From the NCBI GenBank assembly GCA_022446965.1, contig JAKVBV010000010.1, positions 1-64,000 of the forward strand: a stretch of DNA of 64,000 nucleotides. Direction: 5' to 3'. Position numbers and translations under genes: made by a program. Below, one piece after another: positions 8,957-17,277 of this stretch. How positions within the stretch are numbered: the stretch's first letter is position 1; each line of letters begins with the position of its first letter. Under the pieces are notes generated by a model that saw only the letters and a program-made list of their open reading frames with translations, did not search any database and was not told the origin of the DNA. The stretch is from Phycisphaerales bacterium. GTDB taxonomy: Bacteria; Planctomycetota; Phycisphaerae; Phycisphaerales; SM1A02.

Positions 8957-9340
8957 ATGGAACAGCGACTCACAGACCGCCACGTGCTTGTCGTAGATGA
9001 TGACGACGACATTCGGGCGAGCATGGTGCTGGCACTGCAATCACAAGGGGCCCGTATCAGCGAAGCGGCTGACGGCAATGAAGCCGTGGCAGCGATGCAC
9101 GCTGAAGTGCCCGACGCCATGGTGCTGGATCTCATGCTCCCCGGTCGCAGCGGATTCCTTGTGCTGGACGAAGCCCGTGCGCTCGCGGCGACTCCCGTTG
9201 TCGTGATGGTCACCGCCAATGAAGGTCGACGCCATGAGGCCTATGCCCATGCACACGGTGTGGACGCCTACTTCACCAAGCCAACGCCATTGGGCGCCCT
9301 TGTCGATCGCATCGCCGATCTCCTCGAGGCACGTCCCTGA
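8957..9340 (+). CDS. stand-alone response-regulator receiver domain
   Basis: 127 residues made of one CheY-like receiver domain and nothing else. The acidic cluster VVDDDDD is at 13-18, the phospho-acceptor is D58 in VLDLMLPG, the signalling Thr is in VVMVTANEG and the conserved Lys in FTKPTPLG. The ATG at 8957 follows the acyltransferase stop by one base; an upstream in-frame ATG at 8942 would overlap that gene by 14 bases. Single-domain regulators act by protein-protein contact or in phosphorelays, not by binding DNA. No kinase is adjacent; the nearest is the sensor kinase at 43164. Tight coupling to the acyltransferase is unusual and its meaning is unknown. Confidence 0.9.
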   Translation: MEQRLTDRHVLVVDDDDDIRASMVLALQSQGARISEAADGNEAVAAMHAEVPDAMVLDLMLPGRSGFLVLDEARALAATPVVVMVTANEGRRHEAYAHAHGVDAYFTKPTPLGALVDRIADLLEARP

Positions 9341-9355
9341 TAGCATTCGACCCAC

Positions 9356-9652
9356 ATGCCACAGCAGTTCGTCATCCTGGCACGCGACAACGACGGCCCC
9401 GACCTAGGCAGCCGCGCCGATGTCCTCGCCACGCTCGCGGGCATGAACACTCGCCCTGAGCGTGAGGGCGAGGATGTGCTCTGGGGCCCAGGCATCCGCA
9501 TCGATCTCTCGCCAGGGCAAGACCCCGTCACGCAGATGCTGCTGTCATTGGTCGAAGAAGAGATCGCCTGGCTGGTGATCATGCGGCTCGCCCGCGAGTG
9601 CCAATGGAAACTGCTCGACATGGAAACCGGGCAAGAACTGCAACCGGGGTGA
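9356..9652 (+). CDS. small uncharacterised protein
   Basis: 98 residues (MPQQFVILARDND...), soluble, no signal peptide or transmembrane segment. Codon use is like that of its neighbours and the start lies 15 bases after the receiver gene on the same strand, so it is probably the last gene of that transcription unit. The C-terminal third (LVEEEIAWLVIMRLARECQWKLLD) looks like an amphipathic helix followed by a strand. I do not recognise the family. It converges with the next gene, with five bases between the stops. Confidence 0.65.
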   Translation: MPQQFVILARDNDGPDLGSRADVLATLAGMNTRPEREGEDVLWGPGIRIDLSPGQDPVTQMLLSLVEEEIAWLVIMRLARECQWKLLDMETGQELQPG

Positions 9653-9657
9653 CGAAC

Positions 9658-10362
9658 TCAGGCAGCGAGGCGATCTCGCAGCGCCGTATCGATGCCCACC
9701 CACTGGCTTCCACCAGGACCATCAAGCACTATCGACTCCACGCCTTGCGCACGCAAGCGGCGCAACATTACCGTAAGGTCGTCGCGCTCCACCGGCACCA
9801 CGGCACTAGCCGGTGACTCAATGAGCGCGCCCAGTGTCATCGCTCGAGCGACGGCACGGTCGTAGTCCATGAACAAACGCAAGCACGGCTGTTCATGCAC
9901 GATTTCAACGAATGGCGATGCCGGGGTGATCGGGTCGCGCAGAATGAACAGATGCTGCGCCGGGGCGAGCGGCTGTCCCTGACTGACCACACGCATGGCG
10001 CCGGCGACCGATTCCAATGGCAGGCGAATGGTGCTCGGTCCGTGATTGATGCGTGCCCAACTGATGCCGCGGTCCAACAACTTGTTCAACAGCGTCGCCA
10101 TCGCCGCGCGGTCGCACGTGGCCACACGGACATCGGTGTCGACCGCGGGTGCGATCCAACCGTCCACCACTTGTGACGCCTTGCGACGAGTGGTGAACAA
10201 CAGCAACGTGGGGCTGTCATCTTCAAGCGACAGATAGGGCATGCACTCCGAATCGCGACCAAGCACAGGGATGTGCCATCGCTCGTGCAATGCGGCAAAT
10301 GCCACCGCTTCGCGGGGGCCTCGGGCGTCTTCAATTCGGGGGATGCGCAGTGGTGCGGACAT
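9658..10362 (-). CDS. uncharacterised cytoplasmic protein, weakly SseB-like
   Basis: 234 residues, no signal peptide. The N-terminal half (ALHERWHIPVLGRD...PTLLLFTTRRKASQVVDGW) has the layout of SseB-type domains, in which a stored value is followed by a phrase resembling 'lpLFTs..kA...'. The C-terminal half repeats a similar pattern (LRLFMDYDRAVARAMTLG). The similarity is read by eye and weak. There is no enzymatic motif I can name. The gene lies alone between a converging small gene and the OppD gene on the same strand. Confidence 0.6.
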   Translation of the reverse strand: MSAPLRIPRIEDARGPREAVAFAALHERWHIPVLGRDSECMPYLSLEDDSPTLLLFTTRRKASQVVDGWIAPAVDTDVRVATCDRAAMATLLNKLLDRGISWARINHGPSTIRLPLESVAGAMRVVSQGQPLAPAQHLFILRDPITPASPFVEIVHEQPCLRLFMDYDRAVARAMTLGALIESPASAVVPVERDDLTVMLRRLRAQGVESIVLDGPGGSQWVGIDTALRDRLAA

Positions 10363-10431
10363 GTCGAGATCTCCAGTTGGGTCTCACACGCTCCGTCTCC
10401 TGTCTGACAATCACCAACGCACCGTGGCCAT

Positions 10432-11355
10432 TCACGGTTCGCGTGAAACACCCACTTGGCGGTCATTTCCCACCTCGATGAGCTCGTATCCCCCCTTGTC
10501 AGGCCACCAGGGACACCCATGGCCATCCACAGGTCGGGCCAATGCGTCTGCATCCACCGTGGTTCGTAGATCGACAAGCCCGGTGCCAGCCAAGGTGGGC
10601 GTACAGGCCAGCAACCCTGCGGTGTACGGGTGCAGCGGATCGTTGAGCACGGCCGCAGCAGGCCCGCACTCGCACACGTGCCCCGCCCGCATCACGATCA
10701 CCTGATCGGCCCAGGTCTCGATGGAGGCCAAGTCATGTGTGACCAGCAGCACCGACGCGCCACGCGAGGCCTCGGTAGTTAAGCGTTGCAACACCAGTGA
10801 TCGAGTCAGTGCGTCGAGCGCCGTCGTGGGCTCGTCGGCGAGGATAACATCAGGATTGGCCGCCAATGCCATGGCCACCAACACGCGCTGGCGCATGCCG
10901 CCGCTGAGCAGATGCGGCCAGGCCTGTTGCACACGTCTTGGATCGTCGAAGCCCATGGCCCCGAGCGCATCACTCACCCATGCTGAGTCGGCTGCCCCAC
11001 CGGTGAAACGGCGACGCGCTTCGAGCATCTGCGCTTCAATGGTCATCACAGGATTGAGTGCTGTCATGGGTTCTTGAAAGACCACGCCGATCGAGGTGCC
11101 GCACAGGCTGCGCCTGCGTGCGCTGCTCCATGACGCCAACGACGTCCCACGCAACCAGATGTCTCCGGACCGCTGTTCGATGGCCGAAGGGAGCAGGCCT
11201 GCAATCGACAGCACGGTGAGTGACTTTCCGCTGCCACTTTCGCCTACGAGCGCCGTGCGGGTTCCGCCGTGCAGTTCGAACGACACGTGCTGTACGAGTG
11301 TGTCGCCACCACGTACACCCAGCGCGAGATCGTCAACTCGTAGTTGCACGCTCAT
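10432..11355 (-). CDS. oppD: ABC transporter ATPase, OppD/DppD type
   Basis: 307 residues. Walker A GESGSGKS is at 38-45, the signature LSGGMRQR at 150-157 and Walker B ILADEPTTALD at 171-181, with the H-loop in LLVTHDLAS. The QEPMTALNPVMTI phrase and the C-terminal extension beginning PLHPYTAGLLACTP are specific for the oligopeptide/dipeptide/nickel (OppD/DppD) subfamily. The usual C-terminal Fe-S-type Cys cluster of many OppD proteins is not obvious. The start overlaps the stop of the permease gene by four bases (ATGA). The family energises uptake of peptides or similar solutes across the inner membrane. No OppF, OppB or substrate-binding protein is nearby. Confidence 0.88.
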   Translation of the reverse strand: MSVQLRVDDLALGVRGGDTLVQHVSFELHGGTRTALVGESGSGKSLTVLSIAGLLPSAIEQRSGDIWLRGTSLASWSSARRRSLCGTSIGVVFQEPMTALNPVMTIEAQMLEARRRFTGGAADSAWVSDALGAMGFDDPRRVQQAWPHLLSGGMRQRVLVAMALAANPDVILADEPTTALDALTRSLVLQRLTTEASRGASVLLVTHDLASIETWADQVIVMRAGHVCECGPAAAVLNDPLHPYTAGLLACTPTLAGTGLVDLRTTVDADALARPVDGHGCPWWPDKGGYELIEVGNDRQVGVSREP

Positions 11356-12260
11356 GCCGCGTCCGCCTGTCGTGGGTCGAGCCGTACCCGCAATGCCTCA
11401 CCGAGCACGGTGAGCGACACCAATGTGCAGGCGATCAACACGCACGGTGGCACGAGCAGCCACCAACGAAAGCGAACTGGATTGAGTTCCGACAACCCGC
11501 TGGCCGCCAGTGATCCCCAGCTGGGCAGCGGCTCACGGACGCCGATACCCAAGAAGGACAGGAAGGCCTCAGCCAACATCGCCGTGGGAACGATGAGCGC
11601 GGTGTAGGCGAGCACCGGTCCGGCCAGATGCGGCAGGTAGTAGCGACGAATCATGCGCCACCGTCCTACGCCGGCCACGCGGGCCGCATCGATGAACGGT
11701 CGCGTCTTCAAACTGAGCATCTGTCCCCGCACCACGCGAGCAAGGGTGAGCCACCCCACCGCACCGATGGCGACGAACAAGGCGCCCAGATCCAGCATCA
11801 TCCGGGCAGTGCCTGACTCAATGCTCAGTCGTTCACAAATGCCTTCCAACGCCACCGCCAACACGACCACCAGCAGCACGCTGGGCAGCCCGTAGAGCAC
11901 GTCCACGATACGCATCGCCAGCGCATCAACCCGGCCGCCGGCCATCGCGGCCAGCATGCCCCACATGGTGCCCAGCACCAGGGCGGTGCCAGCGGCGCAC
12001 ACCCCCACCACCAGTGAGATGCCGCCCCCCAGCAACATGCGCGCGGCGAGACTGCGGCCCAGTCGATCGGTCCCCAATGGATCCACCCAAGACGGTGACT
12101 GCAGCGCCATCACGGGATGCGTGGCTTCGAATGTGCGTGGACCAGTGCCGTTTTCGCCGGTACGGGACAGCGTCCAGGGCAACGTGACGATGGTGGCAAG
12201 CACGACCAACGCCAGAAAGGCGGTGGCCAACATGCGACCTGTGCGGTGTCCACTGGACAT
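11352..12260 (-). CDS. oppC: ABC transporter permease, OppC/DppC type
   Basis: 302 residues. An N-terminal transmembrane helix (TAFLALVVLATIVTLPW) is followed by a periplasmic segment with the OppC signature HPVMALQSPSWVDPLGTDRLGRS. A BPD_transp_1 domain of about five helices follows, including the EAA-type loop AARVAGVGRWRMIRRYYLPH and the EAFLSFLGIGVREPLPSWG motif conserved in this subfamily. It forms one half of the membrane channel. OppC normally pairs with OppB, which is not in this window. It lies 36 bases downstream of the ECF-linked genes on the same strand and overlaps OppD by four bases. Confidence 0.87.
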   Translation of the reverse strand: MSSGHRTGRMLATAFLALVVLATIVTLPWTLSRTGENGTGPRTFEATHPVMALQSPSWVDPLGTDRLGRSLAARMLLGGGISLVVGVCAAGTALVLGTMWGMLAAMAGGRVDALAMRIVDVLYGLPSVLLVVVLAVALEGICERLSIESGTARMMLDLGALFVAIGAVGWLTLARVVRGQMLSLKTRPFIDAARVAGVGRWRMIRRYYLPHLAGPVLAYTALIVPTAMLAEAFLSFLGIGVREPLPSWGSLAASGLSELNPVRFRWWLLVPPCVLIACTLVSLTVLGEALRVRLDPRQADAA

Positions 12261-12296
12261 GACTGCCAGAGGCTACCCACTGGCGAGCATGCCGTG

Positions 12297-12872
12297 TCAG
12301 GGGGCGAGAAGTTCGTCCACGCGACGGGTAACCGTGCCATCCACATTGGACGACTCTGCGGCGAGCCGGGCTTCCAGATCTGCCAGATGGTCGCGAAGTC
12401 GCTCGATGAACAGTGACTGGTTCTCAATGCTGGTGAGCACCTGCGCCCGCACCATGGCCGTGAGCTGCGCTCGCATGGCTTGTTGCTGGATCATGTCCCG
12501 CTCATCGCCGAACAACTCAGCTCGCCGTGCCTCGACGGCAAGTGCCGCCACGGTGGCTTCGAGATGCAGTTCCTCGATCTTGCGCTGGTACAGCACGGGA
12601 TGTTCCCGCTGCAGATCGGCCAAGCCCGACAACATGGGACCAAGTCGACGCAACACGACCTCGAAGCCAGCGGGATCGATCTGGCACATGGATCGCAGCC
12701 GATTGGCCAGATCCGGATCGATCTGATCGGCGACGTCCATGTAGCGATCGATGAAGGCGTCGTGGTCTTCGACGGCGGCGACATGCTGTGTGCTTCGCAC
12801 ACCCAGCGCCAATGACACGGCCACGATCACGATGCCCAGTCCGGCCAGTTTGGAACGAGTCGTCGCCTTCAT
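12297..12872 (-). CDS. small exported helical protein (Spy/CpxP-like by layout), co-transcribed with sigma-factor module
   Basis: 191 residues. An N-terminal hydrophobic segment (LAGLGIVIVAVSLALGV) could be a signal anchor or signal peptide. The rest is almost wholly alpha-helical and charged, with Leu/Glu/Arg-rich stretches such as VAALAVEARRAELF and LRDHLADLEARLAAE. This size and layout recall periplasmic sensor-partner proteins of the CpxP/CnrX/zinc-resistance group, but the LTxxQ motif is not seen. The start overlaps the stop of the preceding membrane protein gene (ATGA), tying it to the ECF sigma module. I do not recognise a specific family. Confidence 0.6.
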   Translation of the reverse strand: MKATTRSKLAGLGIVIVAVSLALGVRSTQHVAAVEDHDAFIDRYMDVADQIDPDLANRLRSMCQIDPAGFEVVLRRLGPMLSGLADLQREHPVLYQRKIEELHLEATVAALAVEARRAELFGDERDMIQQQAMRAQLTAMVRAQVLTSIENQSLFIERLRDHLADLEARLAAESSNVDGTVTRRVDELLAP

Positions 12873-13411
12873 GATGCGCCTCCTGCCACCGAGGTGACCG
12901 TGAGCAGTTCAGCTTCCACACGGTCATGTGGTCCTTCATCGTCAACCAAACCGAGCATGTTCATGCGTCCGGTGCCGACCGTATGCACGACCGTCTCCAG
13001 ATCACCCAGTGCTTGTTCGTAGCCCACATCCTTGACGGCCAAGAGCGTGAGCAGGGGGCCATCGCGCCACTCAAACGGGCCCGACGCGAGCATGGCCGTG
13101 GACGATTGGTCGCCAAGATCTGCAGTAAGTGGCAGTCCAAACGTGCCTGAAGTCGAGCCACTAGGCGTGGACCAGAAGCCGATGACCACGGCGACGCCGA
13201 GCATGGCCGCCACCGCGAGACGGCCCACGACCACCGGCCACCGCAGACGCGTGACGTCACGAGCACGACCGGCCATCAGTGCCGGCATGCTGGCCTGCAG
13301 GACGCGATCCACCAGGCCCGCCGGAATGGGACTAGGTGGCGTGGTGTCGAGCCGATCGATCAGCCGATGATCGGTGTCGTCCAATCGAGTGTCTTGGTAG
13401 TCCTGATCCAT
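12869..13411 (-). CDS. putative membrane-anchored anti-sigma factor
   Basis: 180 residues. An N-terminal cytoplasmic segment of about 60 residues (HRLIDRLDTTPPSPIPAGL, then DRVLQASMPAL) precedes one transmembrane helix (VVVGRLAVAAMLGVAVVIGF), and a periplasmic domain of about 95 residues follows. One helix with a short cytoplasmic N-terminus, located 30 bases after an ECF sigma gene on the same strand, is the usual arrangement for an anti-sigma factor. No zinc-binding HxxxCxxC motif is seen. The following gene overlaps it by four bases. The assignment is from context and topology, not from a recognised domain. Confidence 0.6.
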   Translation of the reverse strand: MDQDYQDTRLDDTDHRLIDRLDTTPPSPIPAGLVDRVLQASMPALMAGRARDVTRLRWPVVVGRLAVAAMLGVAVVIGFWSTPSGSTSGTFGLPLTADLGDQSSTAMLASGPFEWRDGPLLTLLAVKDVGYEQALGDLETVVHTVGTGRMNMLGLVDDEGPHDRVEAELLTVTSVAGGAS

Positions 13412-13441
13412 GTGCCTCTGTCCAACGCCCGTGGCACCGGG

Positions 13442-14020
13442 CTATTGCTGGTCCTCTTCAGAGAGTTCAAACTCGGGAAAAACAGGCCCCAACTGGGCCC
13501 GAAGCCGCTTGAGAGCCCGAAAATGGCGGGCCAGCAGGGTGCCCACCGGGGTGTCGAGCATCTCGGCGATCGTCTTGAAGCTGATGCCGGCCACATGCCG
13601 CAGATGCAAGATCTCCTGATCCTGCGGCGATAGATCTCGCACGGCATCCCACAGGGCCGAGGCGGTTTCGTCATCCGTCCGGACATAGGCAGGCCGATCC
13701 TCGCGGCCGGACTGCTGGGCCTCGGGGAAGCCCACATCACCCACCGGCTTGGCATGGCGGGTGCGGCGACGCATTTCGTCCCGCAGGCGGTTCATCGCGA
13801 TGCGGAAGACCCACGCCTCCAACCTGCCCTGCTCGACGTAATCGTGCACCCGCTCGGCGACGGTGCAGAATACCGACTGCGTGATTTCCTCCGCCAAATC
13901 GGGATCACGAGTGTTGGCCACGATCAACCCGTGCACTCGAGGGGCGAGGGCCTTGACCAGTTCGCTCCAGGCCTGGTCGTCGCCGTGGGCGGCGGCCTTG
14001 AGGAGTTGTGCGTAGTCCAT
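13442..14020 (-). CDS. ECF-type RNA polymerase sigma factor
   Basis: 192 residues. Region 2 spans about 10-90: RDPDLAEEITQSVFCTVAER is the helix contacting core polymerase, and RLEAWVFRIAMNRLRDEMRR contacts the -10 element. After a linker, region 4 (about 125-180) has DLSPQDQEILHLRHVAGISF and the helix-turn-helix KTIAEMLDTPVGTLLARHFR for the -35 element. There is no sigma 1.1 or region 3, as expected for ECF sigmas. It heads a minus-strand set: sigma, membrane anti-sigma candidate, exported helical protein, perhaps also OppC/OppD. The gene is divergent from the Ca/Na antiporter, 74 bases away. Confidence 0.92.
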   Translation of the reverse strand: MDYAQLLKAAAHGDDQAWSELVKALAPRVHGLIVANTRDPDLAEEITQSVFCTVAERVHDYVEQGRLEAWVFRIAMNRLRDEMRRRTRHAKPVGDVGFPEAQQSGREDRPAYVRTDDETASALWDAVRDLSPQDQEILHLRHVAGISFKTIAEMLDTPVGTLLARHFRALKRLRAQLGPVFPEFELSEEDQQ

Positions 14021-14094
14021 GCTCAGGGATCTGCCTCTGCCATTGGGGAAGACACGCGGTACGTCTATGTCGGCTTCTCTACACTGCCCACGCC

Positions 14095-15138
14095 ATGCTC
14101 AGCCTTGTGCAGGATACGTTCGCGACGGCGCAGCCGATCAGCACCCCCAGTGCAGCCATGCTGCTGATTCTAGGGGTCGCCGCATTGATCGCCGGCGGAC
14201 ACCTGCTGGTGACCGGGGCCTCGAATCTGGCGCATCGGGCCGGCGTGTCGCCTCTGATGATCGGCCTGACCATCGTGGCCTTCGGCACAAGCGCACCAGA
14301 ACTGGCCCTGAACGTGGTGGCCGTGTTGGAATCACCAGCGGGAGCGAAGTTGGCCTGGGGCAACATCGTCGGGTCGAACATGGCCAACATTGGCCTCGTG
14401 CTGGGGCTGGCCTGTCTGATCAGCCCGTTGACAATGTCCGGCACGGGGCTGCGTCGCAATCTGGGCATCTTGCTGGGTGTGACCGCAGGCTTCATCGCGT
14501 TGATGATGCTTCCACCGGGTCCGGACGCCGACGGCAGTGGACTGGCCTGTGCCGACGGCCTTCTGCTGCTTGGGGCCTTCATTCTGGTCTGCCTGTGGTG
14601 GTTTGCCGCGGCCTTGCGCGCCGACGACGCCCAACTCATGGAAGAAGCCAGTGCTGCGGTGGGCAAGATACCGATGCCGTGGTGGAGTGCGTTGGGCCTG
14701 GTCATTGCGGGCCTGGTGCTCCTGCTGGGCGGTGCTGGTGCAGCCGAAACCGGCGCCGTGGATCTGGCACGAAACTTCGGCGTCTCCGAAGCGGTGATTG
14801 GACTGACCATCGTGGCGGTGGCCACGAGCCTCCCGGAGGTGTCCACCGCTGTTGTTGCTTCGGTGCGTAATGAGAACGACATGGCCGTGGGCACGATCAT
14901 TGGATCCAACCTGTTCAACATCGTGCTGGTAATGGGCGTGTCGTCTCTGATCGAACCCATCGGCCTGCCCACCGGGGGCACCACGGCATTGGTGTTGATG
15001 GCCGCGTTCACAGTGATGTTGGCGATGATCTATCTGCCCGGCCGCACACTGGGCCGTGCATGGGGCGGCATCGCCCTGGCAGGTTGGATCGCTGTGATGG
15101 TGTGGAGCCTGGTCGCGATGGACGCGTCCCCCGCCTGA
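14095..15138 (+). CDS. yrbG: calcium/sodium antiporter of the CaCA family (YrbG-like)
   Basis: 347 residues from the ATG at 14095 (MLSLVQDTFAT), chosen because upstream in-frame residues are not hydrophobic and look non-coding; ATG 14158 is an alternative. The protein has about ten hydrophobic helices in two inverted halves. Each half carries the alpha-repeat: PLMIGLTIVAFGTSAPELAL with GNIVGSNMANIGLVLG in the first, and AVIGLTIVAVATSLPEVS with GTIIGSNLFNIVLVMG in the second. The acidic residues in these repeats (APE, LPE) bind the cation. Members exchange Ca2+ for Na+ or H+ across the inner membrane. It is convergent with dnaB. Confidence 0.92.
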   Translation: MLSLVQDTFATAQPISTPSAAMLLILGVAALIAGGHLLVTGASNLAHRAGVSPLMIGLTIVAFGTSAPELALNVVAVLESPAGAKLAWGNIVGSNMANIGLVLGLACLISPLTMSGTGLRRNLGILLGVTAGFIALMMLPPGPDADGSGLACADGLLLLGAFILVCLWWFAAALRADDAQLMEEASAAVGKIPMPWWSALGLVIAGLVLLLGGAGAAETGAVDLARNFGVSEAVIGLTIVAVATSLPEVSTAVVASVRNENDMAVGTIIGSNLFNIVLVMGVSSLIEPIGLPTGGTTALVLMAAFTVMLAMIYLPGRTLGRAWGGIALAGWIAVMVWSLVAMDASPA

Positions 15139-15146
15139 ATCGACAC

Positions 15147-16664
15147 TCAGGCAGGCAGATCGTCATCCCAGCCGTCGCCAGCCGGTGGCGGCGCCCCGGG
15201 ATCAACGGGTGCCGGTCCGGAATCACCCCACGGCGTGCCGCTGGATCCCGTCGACATGGGATCTGTGCGACCGGTGTAATCGTGGAAGCGTGTGGAACTG
15301 GATTCCCATGTGAGCTTCACACGTCCTGTCGGGCCATTGCGCTGTTTGGCAACGATCACTTCGGCGAGGTTCAACAGATCCGGATGTTCATCACGCCACT
15401 CATCGTCGGAGTGGTAGTACGCCTCGCGGTGCAACAGCAAGACGACGTCAGCATCTTGCTCGATCGCACCTGACTCACGCAGATCGCTCAAACGCGGCTC
15501 GTGGTTTTCACGTTGCGTCGCACCTCGGTTGAGCTGACTGAGGCAGACCACCGGCACGTGCAACTCGCGAGCGAGCGCCTTGATGCCGCGGCTGATCTCT
15601 GACACTTCCTGCTGACGCGATTCCACGCGGCCACCCATGGACATCAACTGCAGATAGTCGATCACGAGGGCCTTGATGCCGTGCTTCTGATGCATGCGTC
15701 GAGCCTTGGCTCGCAACTGCAGCAACGTGAGGCCGGGTGTGTCATCGATGTACAGCGGAGCGGCGTCGAGTTCGCCACAGGCGTTGAAGAGCGCGCGGTA
15801 CTCATCTTTGCGGAGACTGTTGCTTCGCATGCGTTCACCGCTGATGCCCGCCCTCGAACACAGCAGTCGCTGCACGAGCTGCTCGGCACCCATCTCCAAG
15901 GAGAACACCCCGACGCCGTCGCCATGGACGGCGAGGTTCTCGGCGATGTTGAGCGCCAGCGCCGTCTTCCCCATCGACGGCCGCGCCGCGAGGATCAGCA
16001 TTTCGCCCGGCTGCATGCCTTGCAGCATGCCGTCGAGATCGCCAAACCCACTGGACAGCCCCCGCATCCCCCCGTCGCCCTCTTCGAGACGTTCCACCGT
16101 CTGACGAATGAGCGTCTTGAGATCGGCCGTTCGCGATGTCTCGGCCTTCTGGGCAATCTCGAAGATCCGGCGTTCGGCTTCATCAAGCAGCGAACTGGCG
16201 TCTTCGGGTCGATCGTGAGCCTCTTGCAGAATGCCGCGGGTGGCATTGATGAGCTGCCGCAGCATCGACTTGTCACGCACGATCTTGGCGTAGTGCGAGG
16301 CGTGGGCCGCGGTGGGCACACCCTCGACAAGCTGGATCAGGTACTCCGAACCACCGACGGTCTCAAGCAGGCCCTTGTCCGCGAGTGCCTCCTGCAACTG
16401 CACGAGGTCCACACTCTGTCGCTGGTCGTACAGCGACACGATCGTCTCGTACAGATGACCGTGGCTGGGCCGCCAGAAGTCGTCCTTGCCTGCGAGCAAC
16501 TGCACGACATCACCGCAGGCGTGCGGCTCAATGAGCAGCGAACCCAACACGCTCATTTCGGCAGTGATGGATGCAGGCGGAAGTGCTTCAGCCAAATCGG
16601 CATCGGCTCGGGCCGCATCGTGCCGCACCGAGGAGGAGCTGTGTCCTTGCGTTGCGCCGGACAT
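15147..16664 (-). CDS. dnaB: replicative DNA helicase DnaB
   Basis: 505 residues. The N-terminal domain begins near residue 28 (PPASITAEMSVLGSLLIEP). The RecA-like C-terminal domain has the H1 motif AARPSMGKTALALNIAENL, H1a FSLEMGAEQLVQRLL, H2 region IKALVIDYLQLM, and H4 ending ...REDADV-type phrase IEQDADVVLLLHREAYY; the arginine-finger region VAKQRNGPTGRVKLTW is present. The C-terminus has an extra Pro/Gly/Asp-rich tail of about 40 residues. It unwinds DNA ahead of the replisome as a hexamer. No intein is visible. It lies downstream of the HU/IHF gene on the same strand, 44 bases apart. Confidence 0.96.
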   Translation of the reverse strand: MSGATQGHSSSSVRHDAARADADLAEALPPASITAEMSVLGSLLIEPHACGDVVQLLAGKDDFWRPSHGHLYETIVSLYDQRQSVDLVQLQEALADKGLLETVGGSEYLIQLVEGVPTAAHASHYAKIVRDKSMLRQLINATRGILQEAHDRPEDASSLLDEAERRIFEIAQKAETSRTADLKTLIRQTVERLEEGDGGMRGLSSGFGDLDGMLQGMQPGEMLILAARPSMGKTALALNIAENLAVHGDGVGVFSLEMGAEQLVQRLLCSRAGISGERMRSNSLRKDEYRALFNACGELDAAPLYIDDTPGLTLLQLRAKARRMHQKHGIKALVIDYLQLMSMGGRVESRQQEVSEISRGIKALARELHVPVVCLSQLNRGATQRENHEPRLSDLRESGAIEQDADVVLLLHREAYYHSDDEWRDEHPDLLNLAEVIVAKQRNGPTGRVKLTWESSSTRFHDYTGRTDPMSTGSSGTPWGDSGPAPVDPGAPPPAGDGWDDDLPA

Positions 16665-16708
16665 GTGTGGATCCCAGGCCGGACACGGTGCCGACCTTCA
16701 ATGGGCGA

Positions 16709-17047
16709 TCAGTGTGCTGATAACTCGCCCGTACCTTCCGACACGACGGCATCCGCCGCGACCTCTTCATCAACGGCCCGCTTCATCAAGCGGCCCACTT
16801 TGAACTTCACTGTCTTGCGGGCAGGTACCGGCACACGCTCGAGCGTGCGGGGATTCTGCGCCATGCGGGCGGCACGTTCACGAATCTCGAAGACGCCAAA
16901 GTCACGAAATTCGAGACGGTTGCCGTCGCCAAGTTCATCGATCACGTTGTCGAGGAACGCCTGGATGACTTCACGAACATCGGATCGCTTCAGATCCGTC
17001 TGGCTCGCGATTCTGTCAACCAAGTCCTTCTTTGTGATGGTCCCCAT
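16709..17047 (-). CDS. HU/IHF-family DNA-binding protein
   Basis: 112 residues. MGTITKKDLVDRIASQTDL and DVREVIQAFLDNVIDELGDG form the dimerising helices. The DNA-gripping arm is RMAQNPRTLERVPVPARKTV, containing the NPRT signature with the key proline, followed by VKFKVGRLMK. The usual family length is about 90-100; here an acidic tail of about 18 residues (DEEVAADAVVSEGTGEL) is added. The ATG at 17047 is preceded by GGAG at good spacing. It bends DNA and acts in nucleoid organisation. HU and IHF cannot be separated by eye. Confidence 0.93.
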   Translation of the reverse strand: MGTITKKDLVDRIASQTDLKRSDVREVIQAFLDNVIDELGDGNRLEFRDFGVFEIRERAARMAQNPRTLERVPVPARKTVKFKVGRLMKRAVDEEVAADAVVSEGTGELSAH

Positions 17048-17277
17048 CGCTACTCCAGATCTCGTATTGACTCACTGGAGCCCCTTGGATCGACACCGAT
17101 CGCCCGAGTCTCCTGTTCTCCCAAGCCCAGTATGCAGGGTCTGCCATCCCCCCGTCAAGGATCACAGCAGCATTCCGGAGGCGATTCAAGGCGGTGAGGG
17201 CGGATTCACCCAGTTGAGGACTGGTAGACTGCCGCCGAGCTTGTGGTCGTGCCCAAGCTATCCACGAAGGATCCCCC

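Noticed and set aside
11956-12726. plus-strand frame opposite OppC and the exported helical protein
   Set aside because: Ser/Arg-rich translation typical of a shadow frame; the minus-strand genes have clear motifs.
14008-14094. Longer N-terminus for the Ca/Na antiporter
   Set aside because: The extra residues overlap the sigma gene on the other strand and do not look like a signal or a helix; start moved to 14095.
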